Shown piece after piece: positions 9,927 through 19,439 of a DNA stretch of 39,502 bases; the first letter of the stretch is position 1; every line of letters begins with the position of its first letter. The stretch is from Ectocarpus siliculosus (taxonomy: Eukaryota > Sar > Phaeophyceae > Ectocarpales > Ectocarpaceae). The stretch is from positions 1 through 39,502 of the forward strand of contig FN648809.1 in assembly GCA_000310025.1 (NCBI GenBank). Direction: 5' to 3'. The notes beneath the pieces are model-generated. The model had not been told where the DNA came from. It worked only from the letters and a program-made list of their open reading frames with translations, and searched no databases. Made by a program: the position numbers and the translations under genes.

Positions 9927-11648
9927 GTTTGCGTTTGGAATTCGTTGGAAATCCCTACTTCTTGGCTGCGGCTGTGCAAACTCCCACTTGTCCGGAAGTG
10001 AGTAGATCCTGCCCACAAATACCACTATCTAATGGAGCGCATATCTCGCTCGTTCGGCGGTGTCTCGTTTGCCCGCCCGTCTCTCTGACATCTTCCGAGC
10101 AGCCGTTCAGGTGTTTGGAGCAGGCTGGAACTACTTCGTTCTTGAAACCTAAACTCCTCAGCGTAGCGAAAGGGATCGTACCCAGGTGGTCGAACAGAGC
10201 GGGTTGGTGGGAAGCTCGCTCGTGTTTCGCATGCCGCAGCAGGACGCCGCTGCTGGCGGCCTTGACCAGCCCTCCGATGGATGGCTGGATTGGGAACCTC
10301 TTCGCGCGCAACTCCCTGAGCTCGCCGGAGACACCATCATTATTGCGTGGCTGCGGGCCCACGGTTCGCTCATCGGAGATACGGGGCGCGTGCTGTACCG
10401 AGGGATGGAACGTGGGTTGGATCTCGGGGCTCTGGGTTGGTTGTCCGGGATCCCGTGCGGCGAAAACGGCGGGACGTTGCACCTGCGCTTAAAAGTGAGT
10501 GTGTAATCATTTTGTTTTGTGTTCTTGGTCGAACGTTTTAGTGTGAAGACAACAATAAGAACTAGCAGGGCAACTTGTATTTTTGTTCTCTTTTTTTTTC
10601 GTTGGTGTTGCCAGACTCGAAAGAACGTGTCAAATTATTTCCGCGGTGTTTACCAAAACCTACATTTCGTCCGCGAATAAAATCCCGCCCTATGAAGTCA
10701 TACCCATGCGCCGCGATGCCGTTTCAGTAATCCACAAGCGCGGCGTTCTCGTGAGCCGATCTGTTCGCGTTACTTGGACCGAAAAAAGATAGCAGGTCCT
10801 TGTAGTGGCAAGGGATGTGGGAAATGCACACGACGTTTCCCTTTTAGGTTCCAAAGTCGGGTGTATTCATGCAACCATCACTTCCAAATATCGGCACTAC
10901 AATGTTGCGGGTGCCGCCCGTTTTTCCAACTGTTCGCATCATGCCTGTGTGTGATTTCAGCTCGCGCGGATCCATGAGAGACAAGGAATATCTCGTCCAA
11001 GCTGATGTGCGTGTGGAGAGGGTGGATGTTGTTGCCGAACACCCCGACGTCGACGAGGGTGACAGCGACTCTAGTGACGGAAGGAGCGACGATGACATTC
11101 GACGGAGACTGGTCGCCACTGGTGTAGAAGCGGCATGGTGCCAGTGCCAGTCGGGAGCGGGGGGGGGTTGCCACCACGTTTGCCAGCTCCTGCAACTAGT
11201 GCGCCTTCTGCAGCTGACAGAGCACGAGCTAGAGACGTGGGACCCGGATTCGCTCACGAGTGTCGCTTGCCAGTGGATCCTCAGACACTGTGGGGGGGGA
11301 CGAAATACTGAATTCGACATCTTCAATGGGGCGACGGTCAGGGAAGTCCTCGGAGAGATACGAACGCTGAGAGATCCCAAGAGAGTCCCGTTCGAGGGGG
11401 GTGGTGACGACGTTGCGAACACTCGTGGAGTGGTGGCAATGGATCGCAGAACTGAGTTTAGCTCGCACCCCGATCATGGCAAATGGGCGAGCGCCCGCGA
11501 GGACTTTGATGGTGGCGAAAGTATGAGCCACGCACAGTGGGACATGCTGTCCAGGTTTATTGACGGGGAAAGGGTTCCGGGAGCAGGAGGGAGCACTAGC
11601 TTAGAAGTCGACGTGCTGAGACCCCGCTTGAGGCGTGAATCTACTTGA
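9927..11648 (+). CDS. SWIM zinc-finger protein, probably the 3' part of the nuclease gene
   Basis: Exons: 9927-9997 (contains NPYFLAAAV), 10186-10494 (103 codons, phase 0 at both ends, joining 9997 in phase), about 10615-10790 (uncertain, frame change inside) and 10961-11648. The last exon has an acidic Asp/Ser stretch, then WCQCQSGAGGGCHHVC at about 11133-11180. This fits the SWIM consensus C-x-C-xn-C-x-H, and is followed by a Leu-rich helix and a TSVACQW segment. That SWIM plus TS-x-x-C-x-W order is common in proteins of mobile elements that combine SWIM with nuclease domains. The stop TGA is at 11646. The terminal codons and 3' flank lie in copy 1 of the 503-bp duplication, with an AATAAA at 12004. 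SWIM fingers bind DNA or protein. Function inferred: DNA recognition partner of the nuclease. Confidence 0.55.
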
Positions 11649-12103
11649 AGACGCACGGTATCGACTTCTTTTTCCGTGTCGCGTCGAATGAGTCTGAATT
11701 TGAAAAAAGGACTCAAGATACATGGTACCCTTCCAAACGAGTTTCGCTCATTTTAAGCAGGTGCTTGCGAACAAATGTACGTCGAAGTACACCGCTACTT
11801 GCAGCGTGGGTCGCGCCCTTTCTGTGCAGCACGATGCCCCTCACCCCAATTGCATCAGAGACCACATTTGTGCTTGAAGAAAAGCATCAATGGTCGACCT
11901 TGGCACCGCCCCGAATGAGAGTCCGCGACAGGGCCATCATACCTAACCCCCCCCCCAAAAACAAAACAGCGGACAGGGTCGGTGCACGGCTTGTTGTTTG
12001 TACAATAAATTCAAGGGCAAGTACAAATGGTTAAAGAACGTTCAGCTCGTCCGCATGTCTCCCCCCTTTCACATAAACTGCTGATATGTACGGGGAGCGC
12101 TCG
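11606..12103 (+). repeat. 503-bp tandem duplication, copy 1
   Basis: Copy 1 begins in the last codons of the SWIM gene and includes its stop, 3' flank and an AATAAA at 12004-12009. It matches copy 2 (12109-12607) with only a few substitutions and one indel in a C-run, about 98% by eye. A roughly 130-codon open frame exists in both copies, but it starts at a non-ATG codon overlapping the stop. I treat it as non-coding. Confidence 0.9.
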
Positions 12104-12108
12104 TTAGC

Positions 12109-12607
12109 AGTCGACGTCCTGAGACCCTGCTTGAGGCGTGAATCTACTTGAAGACGCACGGTATCGACTTCTTTTTCCGTGTCGCGTCGAATGAGTCTGA
12201 TATTGAAAAAAGGACTCAAGATACATGGTACCCTTCCAAACGAGTTTCGCTCATTTTAAGCAGGTGCTTGCGAACAAATGTACGTCGAAGTACACCGCTA
12301 CTTGCAGCGTGGGTCGCGCCCTTTCTGTGCAGCACGATGCCCCTCACACCAGTTGCATCAGAGACCACATTTGTGCTTGAAGAAAAGCATCAACGGTCGA
12401 CCTTGGCACCGCCCCGAATGAGAGTCCGCGACAGGGCCATCATACCTAACCCCCCCCCCCAAAAACAAAACAGCGGACAGGGTCGGTGCACGGCTTGTTG
12501 TTTGTACAATAAATTCAAGGACAAGTATAAATGGTTAAAGAACGTTCAGCTCGTCCGCATGTCTCCCCCCTTTCACATAAACTGCTGATATGTACGGGGA
12601 GCGCTCG
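12109..12607 (+). repeat. 503-bp tandem duplication, copy 2
   Basis: Second, nearly identical copy, offset 503 bp (504 after the C-run indel), with its own AATAAA at 12508-12513. It ends about 60 bp before the 3' end of the minus-strand transposase, so the two genes converge on the duplicated block. High identity implies a recent event or strong gene conversion. Confidence 0.9.
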
Positions 12608-12670
12608 CGCGCAGACAAAAACCACAACGACCACCCAGGATAAAAATATATAGATTATCACTTCGCGTAG

Positions 12671-13636
12671 TCACTTCGCAGACGCAAAGGTCTTGCGAGT
12701 GAGGTTAACCATGGCAGCGCAAACCAGAGCTATCTCTCCTATGTTTTGTCCATCTGCTGGGAATCGAACTTGGTATCAAAAATACGCCACTTTTTCATGG
12801 CTCCTATCGTTCGTTCTACGTGAATACGGAGGTTGGCCACCTCCCGAGTGACGCCGGCATCCTCCTCGTTGAACTGATCTTCACCCTTTCGCTTGCTCGG
12901 CGGCGCAACGTAGTGCATTCCAATGTTGATCAGGAGTGGTGCCATCGCGTTAAATCCTCTATCAGCCACTACGTGCATGCCCTTGCCCCCGAAACCCTGC
13001 TCAGCCAACTCCTCCACAATCCCACACTGCCTAACCAACTCGACGTCACTCGTTCGTCCAACGAACGCATCGGACAAGTAGCAGATGGCCCCCGCGGGGA
13101 TGATGCCGATGAGTATCTTCGCTGTATACCTCTTCTTGTACTGCGACCACAATGCATGTTGCGCATCTGACTGCCACACTTTATCGCACCAAATCTCTGT
13201 CCCGTCGAGAACAACGGCCACAGAGGAAAGACCTTCCCTTTCGAAATTGGGTGGGGCACTCGACACCACGCTTCCTACATCTGGCAGTCGCACGAGGGGC
13301 CTCAAGCTGTTCGCCAATAAGTCGAGCCAACCCGTGAACGCCCTACCACCGTTCGAGTCACTGACACCGAACAGCGCGGACGCAACGCGAATGGAGGTAC
13401 CTGTACGCAACACGAACAGAACGAAAAACAGGCCGTTGGCCCCCCCCAACGTCTTCGGGCGCATGACTACCCTCCGCCCGTTTTCTTTCACACCCTCTGC
13501 CTGCACCGGGTTCGCGTTGTAAATGTTCATGTTTTCTGCCACGCCGCCGATGTTGAGGAAGTTGTACAGGTTCTGCTTAGCATCGACAGACGGCAGCAAC
13601 AAGTACAAAAATAGTCGGGACCTGCTGCAAGTAGTC
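12671..13636 (-). CDS. DDE_Tnp_4 / PIF-Harbinger-like transposase
   Basis: The continuous frame runs from about 13636 (acceptor AACAACAG) to a TAG at 12739, with no ATG at its start, so an upstream exon is needed. Numbering residues from 13608, about 50-105 form a helix-turn-helix segment, followed by a DDE superfamily endonuclease core. The triad is visible as Asp135 (VVLDGTEIW), Asp216 (VVADRGF) and Glu265 (HVERTIGAMKKW). LIGIIPAGAICYLSDAFVG matches the family's central strand region. The TAG falls after MDKT. One base over, the frame continues with IALVCAAMVNLTRK to a TGA at 12671, the usual C-terminal helix, so a single missing base near 12742 truncates the protein by about 23 residues. 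Relatives excise and insert DNA at 3-bp targets. I found no Harbinger terminal repeats immediately around this gene. It sits inside the 3399-14779 inverted-repeat segment. Confidence 0.8.
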
Positions 13637-13945
13637 CTGTTGTTGGTGACACGATCGACCTCGGGTCGAGGCTAAATGTGTTGTTCGTTTACACCGCCGA
13701 GTACCGGTTACTTGGCCACTGCGGTGGTACAAAGTTTGTACAAGTCAACGACGGAAATGCTTACATACAACGGAGCCTCGACATTACAACAGCAGTCGCA
13801 ACTGGAGTTGATTTTGAGTTTAGTCGCGGATGGATCTGGTGCACCAAACAACAGCAGTAGTTTTCAGGACTTAACATTATTATCGAACCATCCCTGCACA
13901 CCGTAAACCCTAAGATGACAACACGACGGTGTGCGCCAGGCATAC

Positions 13946-14434
13946 CTTCAGGGATTCCGCGCTCCTGAGTCCACACAAGCTCCTAGCTGCCTCGTCTCTC
14001 TTCCCCTCGAGAATGGAATCGTCCATCCTGCTGCTACGTGCACCCGGTGCCTCCCCATCCTCCCCTCGGTTCGCCCTCTGCTGTATCCCGTCAACCGTGA
14101 GCTCGCGGATTGTCTTCTCCAGCATGTTGACTCGGTCCTGTAGTTCTTGTATTCGAGCATCTTTCTCTACGTCCGTCATGCTTGCGTCAAGCAGGGATTG
14201 TCGGTGGCGCTCCATGATGGCGTTGCTTCTACGCAGTGCCGACAGTCCCTTCGTACCGGCAGACATCTGTTCGTCCGTTTGGCTCGGAAGAGCCCCTTCT
14301 ACTAGCTTCACCACGACGTTTGTGCCCCAAGGCCCCGAACCTTGCTTGCTAGCCTCCACGTCGTCAGCTGGGAAATGACCAAGCCACACTCTTGGGTCTT
14401 GCAAGGTGATTTCATCAGCCAGGCCGAGTGCGTT
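13946..14434 (-). CDS. Coiled-coil protein exon upstream of the transposase
   Basis: An open exon of 163 codons lies between an acceptor (CTACCAG at 14435-14437) and a donor (AAG then GTATGC, 13941-13946), phase 0 at both ends. The first third has ALGLADEITLQDPRVWLG. The centre, beginning SALRRSNAIMERHRQ, has heptad-like Leu/Ile spacing and predicts a coiled coil. The end is acidic and Gly-rich, then basic. Composition is protein-like and GC-rich at third positions. It may be an N-terminal exon of the transposase or the second, accessory protein that PIF/Harbinger elements typically encode. Direct splicing to 13636 would not keep phase, so a further exon or a separate gene is needed. The family is not recognised. 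Confidence 0.5.
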
Positions 14435-14575
14435 CTGGTAGGTCGCTCTTTTACACAAGGGCACCCGCATTTCTCCCTCCCCACCGACCTCTCGGCACAC
14501 CCGTGAGTTGCAAATGCATTTTCTCTGGGTGCTGCTGTACATCTCAAGCTTTTTCCGGCTTCTGGGTACACCCTG

Positions 14576-14779
14576 TGTCTCCTGTTATGTCAGCGTGCGG
14601 GGGTGTGTCCACTGCTGTGGGAGGTGGAGGTTGCGTGCCCTTGCTCGTGGCCCGGCTGCTGCTGTAGAGTGTGTCTTCTTAAAAAAAATGCGGATTATTT
14701 AGATTCAATTGTTTTGTACCACCACCCCCCCCCGCCCAGAGCATTTTTTTTGGTGCGGGGGGTCCTGTTGCAAGTGGTC
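14576..14779 (-). repeat. Right arm of the inverted repeat (partner 3399-3603)
   Basis: The reverse complement matches 3399-3603 over about 204 bp, with the outermost GACCACTTGCAACAGGACCC block identical. The coiled-coil exon starts about 140 bp inside this arm, mirroring the AT-hook gene on the left. Outside the right arm at 14871-14908, and outside the left arm at 3239-3273, there is also a roughly 35-bp similarity in direct orientation (both contain CTCGCCCGAAC). Confidence 0.8.
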
Positions 14780-15023
14780 TATTGTGTAGGCAGCTACAAC
14801 GAACGCTACAACAACACTACTACTACTGCTGTAGACAAGTAAAACATATCAGCAACACATCCACACTCGTAGCGCCACACATACCACCCTCGCCCGAACC
14901 TAGGAAACCACGAGGTACAGGTGTGTGCTGGTGGATGTGCATGTTGTTTGAAAAACACAGGAGCTGTAGAGAGCTGGCAGGGCACATTTCGGGGGGGACA
15001 GAGAACGTGCACCACCAGTAAAA

Positions 15024-15249
15024 AAACAGGACTATGTGTCAGGGTGCCTAAACGACTCACAGCAGTCGATCCAGGGTACTGGCTGTCTTTGCGCATCTAG
15101 TGCTAAAACTCGCGAGTTAATCGAGGGCGAGATGGTCGAGTAAGGTCGAGTCAAACACGTGACGGATCGCAGAACTCTTCCTAAAAACCCGGGGTTTCCT
15201 CCTTTTCTTTTTCCATTTTTTTTTCATGCACCACCAGTAAATAATCGCC
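15024..15249 (+). repeat. 226-bp dispersed repeat, copy 1
   Basis: Starts AAACAGGACTATGTGTCAGG and ends at the AATCGCC following an ACCACCAGTAAA block. It is about 95% identical and equal in length to 34775-35000, same orientation, 19.75 kb away. It contains a perfect 12-bp palindrome AACTCGCGAGTT (15107-15118) and closely spaced TCGAG motifs. CACCACCAGTAAA also lies just before its left edge. No coding potential. It may be a non-autonomous element or a satellite monomer. Confidence 0.9.
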
Positions 15250-15271
15250 CTGGTGGTGCACGTTCCGCACT

Positions 15272-15445
15272 GGTAGCCACTTTGCTCCGCCTTTTGCGTA
15301 CCCTGCGGGACCAACACCCTGTACACACCCTGTACAGACCCTGTCGAGACCCTGCCAGGACTCTTGTTCTACAAGGTCGCCGTACCGGAGACCTTGTGGA
15401 GAGACCACCCTGGTCAGGGGTGCATTGCCTATACCCTGTGCCACT
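15272..15445. repeat. ACCCTG module array following dispersed repeat copy 1
   Basis: Repeated ACCCTGTACA, ACCCTGTCGAG, ACCCTGCCAGG, ACCTTGTGG and similar modules. It starts with GTAGCCACTTTGCTC, which is matched at 35092 downstream of the second dispersed copy, so repeat and array belong together at both sites. Confidence 0.6.
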
Positions 15446-16400
15446 TGGCATGTATTTAGAGTGCCAAAAGAGGCACCACCATTAAAGAGTCCTCACCCGA
15501 CGATATGTGTTCGTATTATACTAAATATGGTATCAGAATATGCATACTCCGGAGTACGATGTGTTTTGATTTGCAGAGGCCGTCTACGAGTACGGAAAAA
15601 AAAAGAACAAGATCCGCAGCACGTACCGGAGGTGACACAAGATACCACGTCCCCTGAACCGCTTTTCAGAGCTCGATTTTTCTCCGCAAAACAGAATTAG
15701 TGGCAGCGCCGAAAACGGCGGCGTTGAAGAAGCCGTCTCGTCAAGAGCTTTCCGAAAGGTGTCGTTCCATTTATGCAATATCCACCCAAAAAAAATGAAA
15801 ACATTTTGAACAGACACCAACACGGACACCAATGAAATTCCCCAACAAGAGGTATAGTAGTTCAGATGTCACACGGTTACCGCGGTTTAATCTGCTAAAT
15901 ACAAAGTGTGCAGCACGCAAGGATACGCAAAAAAGCATCGATGAACGACACTTGGCGCAAACTAAAACAACGGTCCGTACAACGCGCGAATATACAACAT
16001 ACAACCAAACATGTGGTGCTACTTTGTCGATGATGAGCATGAGGCCAAGGGCATTATTTACCCTGGTTTGTCTCCCTCGGGGTTTGTCTCCGCCACGTCG
16101 GGTCCATCAGAACCGTCGATCCTGTGACGTCAATGCACACAGGACGAAACGAGTCGTTGTCAAAAAGGAAGACGACAAAACAACATCTACAAGCTCTGCG
16201 GCGGCGACGTGTACTCGTACAAGTATACAGTGAATTCAGGGCCCGTACAATTTCTACGTCGACGAAAAATTAATGCGTGGCTCGTACAATGAGGGCCTTA
16301 TTTGGCCGCGTCCCGGCCCAACATCCGAATGTTGAGAAGCATATAGATCCATTCCCACCTCAAACGAAAGTGTCCTGGTTGACGCTGTGGTGAACCTCGT
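15446..16400. other. Intergenic stretch with an inverted dispersed repeat
   Basis: Between about 15633 and 15775 the sequence is similar, in inverse orientation, to 28234-28355 (shared TTTCGGAAAGC, CGGCGCTGCCA and GTGGTATCTTGTGTCAC). The rest, 15780-16400, shows no gene I can support. Confidence 0.45.
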
Positions 16401-17039
16401 TTAAAAGGTACCTATCGTAGCCGTTATGAGAGCCCGGATGGCCAGCCTGAATCTGTGGTGCCAAGCGCGCGTGGTGCGACCCTCCCGTTGGGTTTGTTCG
16501 CAAACAAAAGCCTGTCCCGGATCGACATCTCCTCTCCTAGGGCATTGGTGATAGATGTGCACTTGGCGTCGGATGGCGTCCAAGGGGAAGACCAACGGAC
16601 GCCCCCGACCACGCAGGAGCAAGGTTGGGTGCCCCGTGATTGAATCGGGCACACGTTCGTTTCCTTCACCAACCCCCACATACTCGTACCCGAGCACCCA
16701 CCAGGTAAGCGGAGGCGGCTCCCCGCTCAGGGAACGAGGGTTCCCCTCGTGCAGGAAGATGTAGAGGATCTTGACCAATGTCAATTAGTCCGTTGCAACA
16801 GTTCCAACGTCAGGTGGTGGCGGTGGCCCGTTGTATACCTCAACATTATCACCACCTCCGCCCCCCAAGGCCCAGTCATCGCGCGGCCCTGGTCTGTCCG
16901 CGGTTTTGGCATCGCCGCCCTTCAAGCGACCCTGTCCGCAACTCGCCACGAGGGGGGGGGGGGGGGGGTACTCATAGTCGTGCATGCCGTAATCATTTGA
17001 CCATTGACCTCCCATCCCTACAAAGCCGGGACGGAACAC
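16401..17039 (-). pseudogene. Minus-strand coding segment interrupted by an in-frame TAA; unrecognised
   Basis: A single minus-strand frame runs from about 17039 to 16401 with one TAA at 16785-16787. The upstream part is Gly/Pro/Asp-rich and probably disordered. The downstream part contains a WWVLGYEYVGV strand, TGHPTLLLRGRGRPLVFPLD and AIRRQVHIYHQCP. The order (aromatic strand, TG-x-P, a VFPLD strand, then RR-x-VH-x-x-x-x-C) loosely resembles the C-terminal region of large transposases of the KDZ/Zisupton or Plavaka type. That resemblance is from memory of the pattern and is weak. A donor-like GTGAGA occurs at about 17052 on this strand. Either the TAA lies in an unrecognised intron or this is a decayed copy. 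Confidence 0.4.
16951..16970. repeat. Long G homopolymer
   Basis: About 17-18 consecutive Gs, encoding prolines on the minus strand in the segment above. Long homopolymers are prone to indel errors, so the frame across it is uncertain. Confidence 0.8.
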
Positions 17040-17432
17040 GCCGGGTTCTCACCGGACCATGGTCCCACATCACCAAACGCGAAACGCCCTGAGGGATTCG
17101 GCGAATCCCATGAAGGGGGAGCTGCATCCTGCAAAAGGGGTTCGGCATCTTGTGCTTACTTCCTTGCGTACGGATGACAGCTACGTATGACTTAATTTAT
17201 TTTCTGGGGCTTTCCCTTCCACAAACAGAATAATAAACACTGTGTAACTGCCTCCAGGAAACTTGACCATTTTAACACAACGGGGTGCCATCATCCCCCC
17301 TTGCGCGGAATGAAGTTTCTCCACCCCCCCCAACATGATCTACTCGACCACCATTATGGTTACCGCCAAAAAAAAAAACGAGGTAAAAAAAAAAAAAACG
17401 GTAACCTGGTTGCCGAGTTCACGAAGTGAATT

Positions 17433-17565
17433 GGCTTGTTTTACAACGTCGTTGCCAAGCGACGAAAACCCAGAACCCCGATGGCAACCACCGGGGGGGG
17501 GCGGCTTGTTTTACAACGTCGTTGCCAAGCGACGAAAACACAACCCCGATGGCAAACACCGGGCG
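17433..17565. repeat. 70-bp tandem duplication
   Basis: GGCTTGTTTTACAACGTCG at 17433 recurs at 17503. About 60 bp are nearly identical, separated by a G-run. The unit includes GTCGTTGCCAAGCGAC, an imperfect inverted repeat. The block just upstream (17360-17400) has two long A-runs. Confidence 0.8.
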
Positions 17566-17639
17566 GGGGGGCACGCCACGAGGGGGACGCGTATATATGT
17601 GGAACACGCGATCTGGTTGACTTCGAGCGCTGAGGCATG

Positions 17640-18200
17640 ACCATCGTCCCAGCACGAGGGACATCGTAAGTTCTCGCACGTCTCTCCCCTCCCGCATCCG
17701 TGGTACGTCTCGTAAGCCCTAGACAAAGTTTCTTCGTCCGGCCGGAGATGCCCTGACGCCACACGATCCGTCCAGGTCCCAGCGACGTTGCACACGTCCC
17801 CGTCTTCGAACAGAGTCGCCGCCCATACTGCCGAGCCCGGGAACTATCCCTTTAGCTCGCCTGGCGACTTGCTGCCTCTTTGCTTTGATGTCTGTAGGCA
17901 CGCGATCGTGGCCAAGGCTAGGGCCGAGCCATTGCAACATCCGAACGCAAGCAGACCGGGGCTGACCCAGACAACCTCGTGCGTCCTGGTGCTGTGGTTG
18001 TACTTCGTCACTTCGTACTGCAGGCCGTTGGCGAGTGCCAGTATGGCGGCATTGGTGTTGGCGCGCACAGCATAGTGCACCGGAGGGTTACGTCCACAGT
18101 CCGACTTGGCGCCAGACTTGTTCTGCTGGTGCGCGAATTCCCCGGAACTCGCGTCCGGGACACCGATATACGGGGAGGGTGTGGGCGGAGATGAAGCAAC
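17640..18200 (-). pseudogene. Minus-strand Cys-containing coding segment with in-frame TAG; unrecognised
   Basis: One minus-strand frame stays protein-like across a TAG at 17844-17846. Before it are HYAVRANTNAAILALANGL and EVVWVSPGLLAFGCCNG. After it are LFEDGDVCNVAGTWTDR and a Cys cluster with spacing C-x5-C-x4-C-x2-C near YHGCGRGETCENLRCPSC, which could bind zinc. TAG differs from CAG by one C-to-T change. No family recognised. It may be the 5' part of the gene at 16401-17039, which is in the same frame register, but introns between them are not resolved. Confidence 0.4.
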
Positions 18201-18249
18201 TTTGTGAGGGTCTACGTAAAAGTATCTTCCCAGAGCACAGTCCCACACA

Positions 18250-19103
18250 GATTGTTGTTGTTGAGGGGGTGTTGTATATATAATTGTCTATCCCAGGTAA
18301 TCCCACTCTGCTATGTGAAGAATTATCCCGCGGGAAAAACGATACATAGCACCAACCACAGGCAGAACTGCAGTATCTCGTTCGGTTTTACCCCCACGGG
18401 TTTTCAACTTGCTACTTCTGGCTCTACTACTACTTGCCGTCGCCATCAGGAACGAGGATAGTTCGATAGAATAAATCTCTTGGAAGGAAGATCAAGTTGC
18501 AGGCTGTGAGGAAAGAGGACAGATGATGATGGAGCCATGGAGCCCTCTCTCAAGCCCTACGCCCATGGAAGCGGCTAAACTATTGACAGACGCGTCCCGA
18601 TAAGAACCAGTATCAAAAGGGCAGCCAGCGAAGCAAACACGCACACGGATAAAGTATTAGTCTCCCTCCCGACTACTGCTGTAGACCGCAGGTACACATA
18701 CCGGTTGATTCTTTACTACCCCTACAACAGCAGTTCTTCACTGACTGTCGTTTTCCCCTCATCCGTACTCAAACTCTTCCTCGTCTTGCTAGAAAATGGG
18801 CACAGGAAAGGAATCAAATTCCTACCAACGCACTGAAGTGCAAGAAAGGCAACTGCCGACTGCCTTGCCCATGAATCGCTCAGTCGCGCCGTGTTTCTCA
18901 GTCGCGCGCTGGGGATGTCTGTCGCTCGCACGGTCTGATGCGGTCCGACATGACACGTCTCATCAAGTCTCTGTGGCGTATATTATCAAAAGCAAACATG
19001 CCGCAGATATCCACGCGTTTCCGTAAGAAGAGATCCATCATGTTGCCCTTGCTTTCGATCACCCCACCCGTTCCGTATTGTGCGCCGCCCTTGTCTCTGT
19101 CTT

Positions 19104-19154
<51 letters not shown>

Positions 19155-19239
19155 CTTTTCCGCGGTTGTCGTCAACCATTGTGTTTCGGTTTGAGTTCAA
19201 CCAGTTCAACGCTTCCTCTCTCTTTGTGTTTTCCGAACC
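18250..19239. other. Intergenic stretch with (CT)n microsatellite
   Basis: Nothing coding is supported. A (CT)n tract occupies about 19105-19148. One CTGCTGTA octamer is at 18676. Confidence 0.5.
19105..19148. repeat. (CT)n microsatellite
   Basis: About 20 uninterrupted CT units, lying about 95 bp before the left end of the putative element at 19243. Confidence 0.95.
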
Positions 19240-19242
19240 TTA

Positions 19243-19280
19243 GGGTCGTTTTATACATTCCAATTTTTTGTTCAAATGTA
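19243..19280 (+). repeat. Left terminal inverted repeat
   Basis: About 36 bp pairing with the right terminal repeat with few mismatches. The tip is GGGTCGTTTTATAC, preceded by TTA. Confidence 0.6.
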
Positions 19281-19439
19281 CAAATATTCCGAAAATCTGG
19301 ACATTGTACGGAGGCGTTTGTCCAAATATATTCAAAAAATCCGGAACGAACCTGGGCCCGAAAATTTGTACCCACTAGCTTCCAAATTTCCAAAAAATGT
19401 CCAAATTTTCCAGCATACTGGCGGCATCGGTCCTACAAC

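Noticed and set aside
11645-12588. Two similar frames of about 130-145 codons in the 503-bp duplication
   Set aside because: Their similarity follows from the DNA duplication. They start at non-ATG codons overlapping the SWIM stop and contain the poly(A) signal region.
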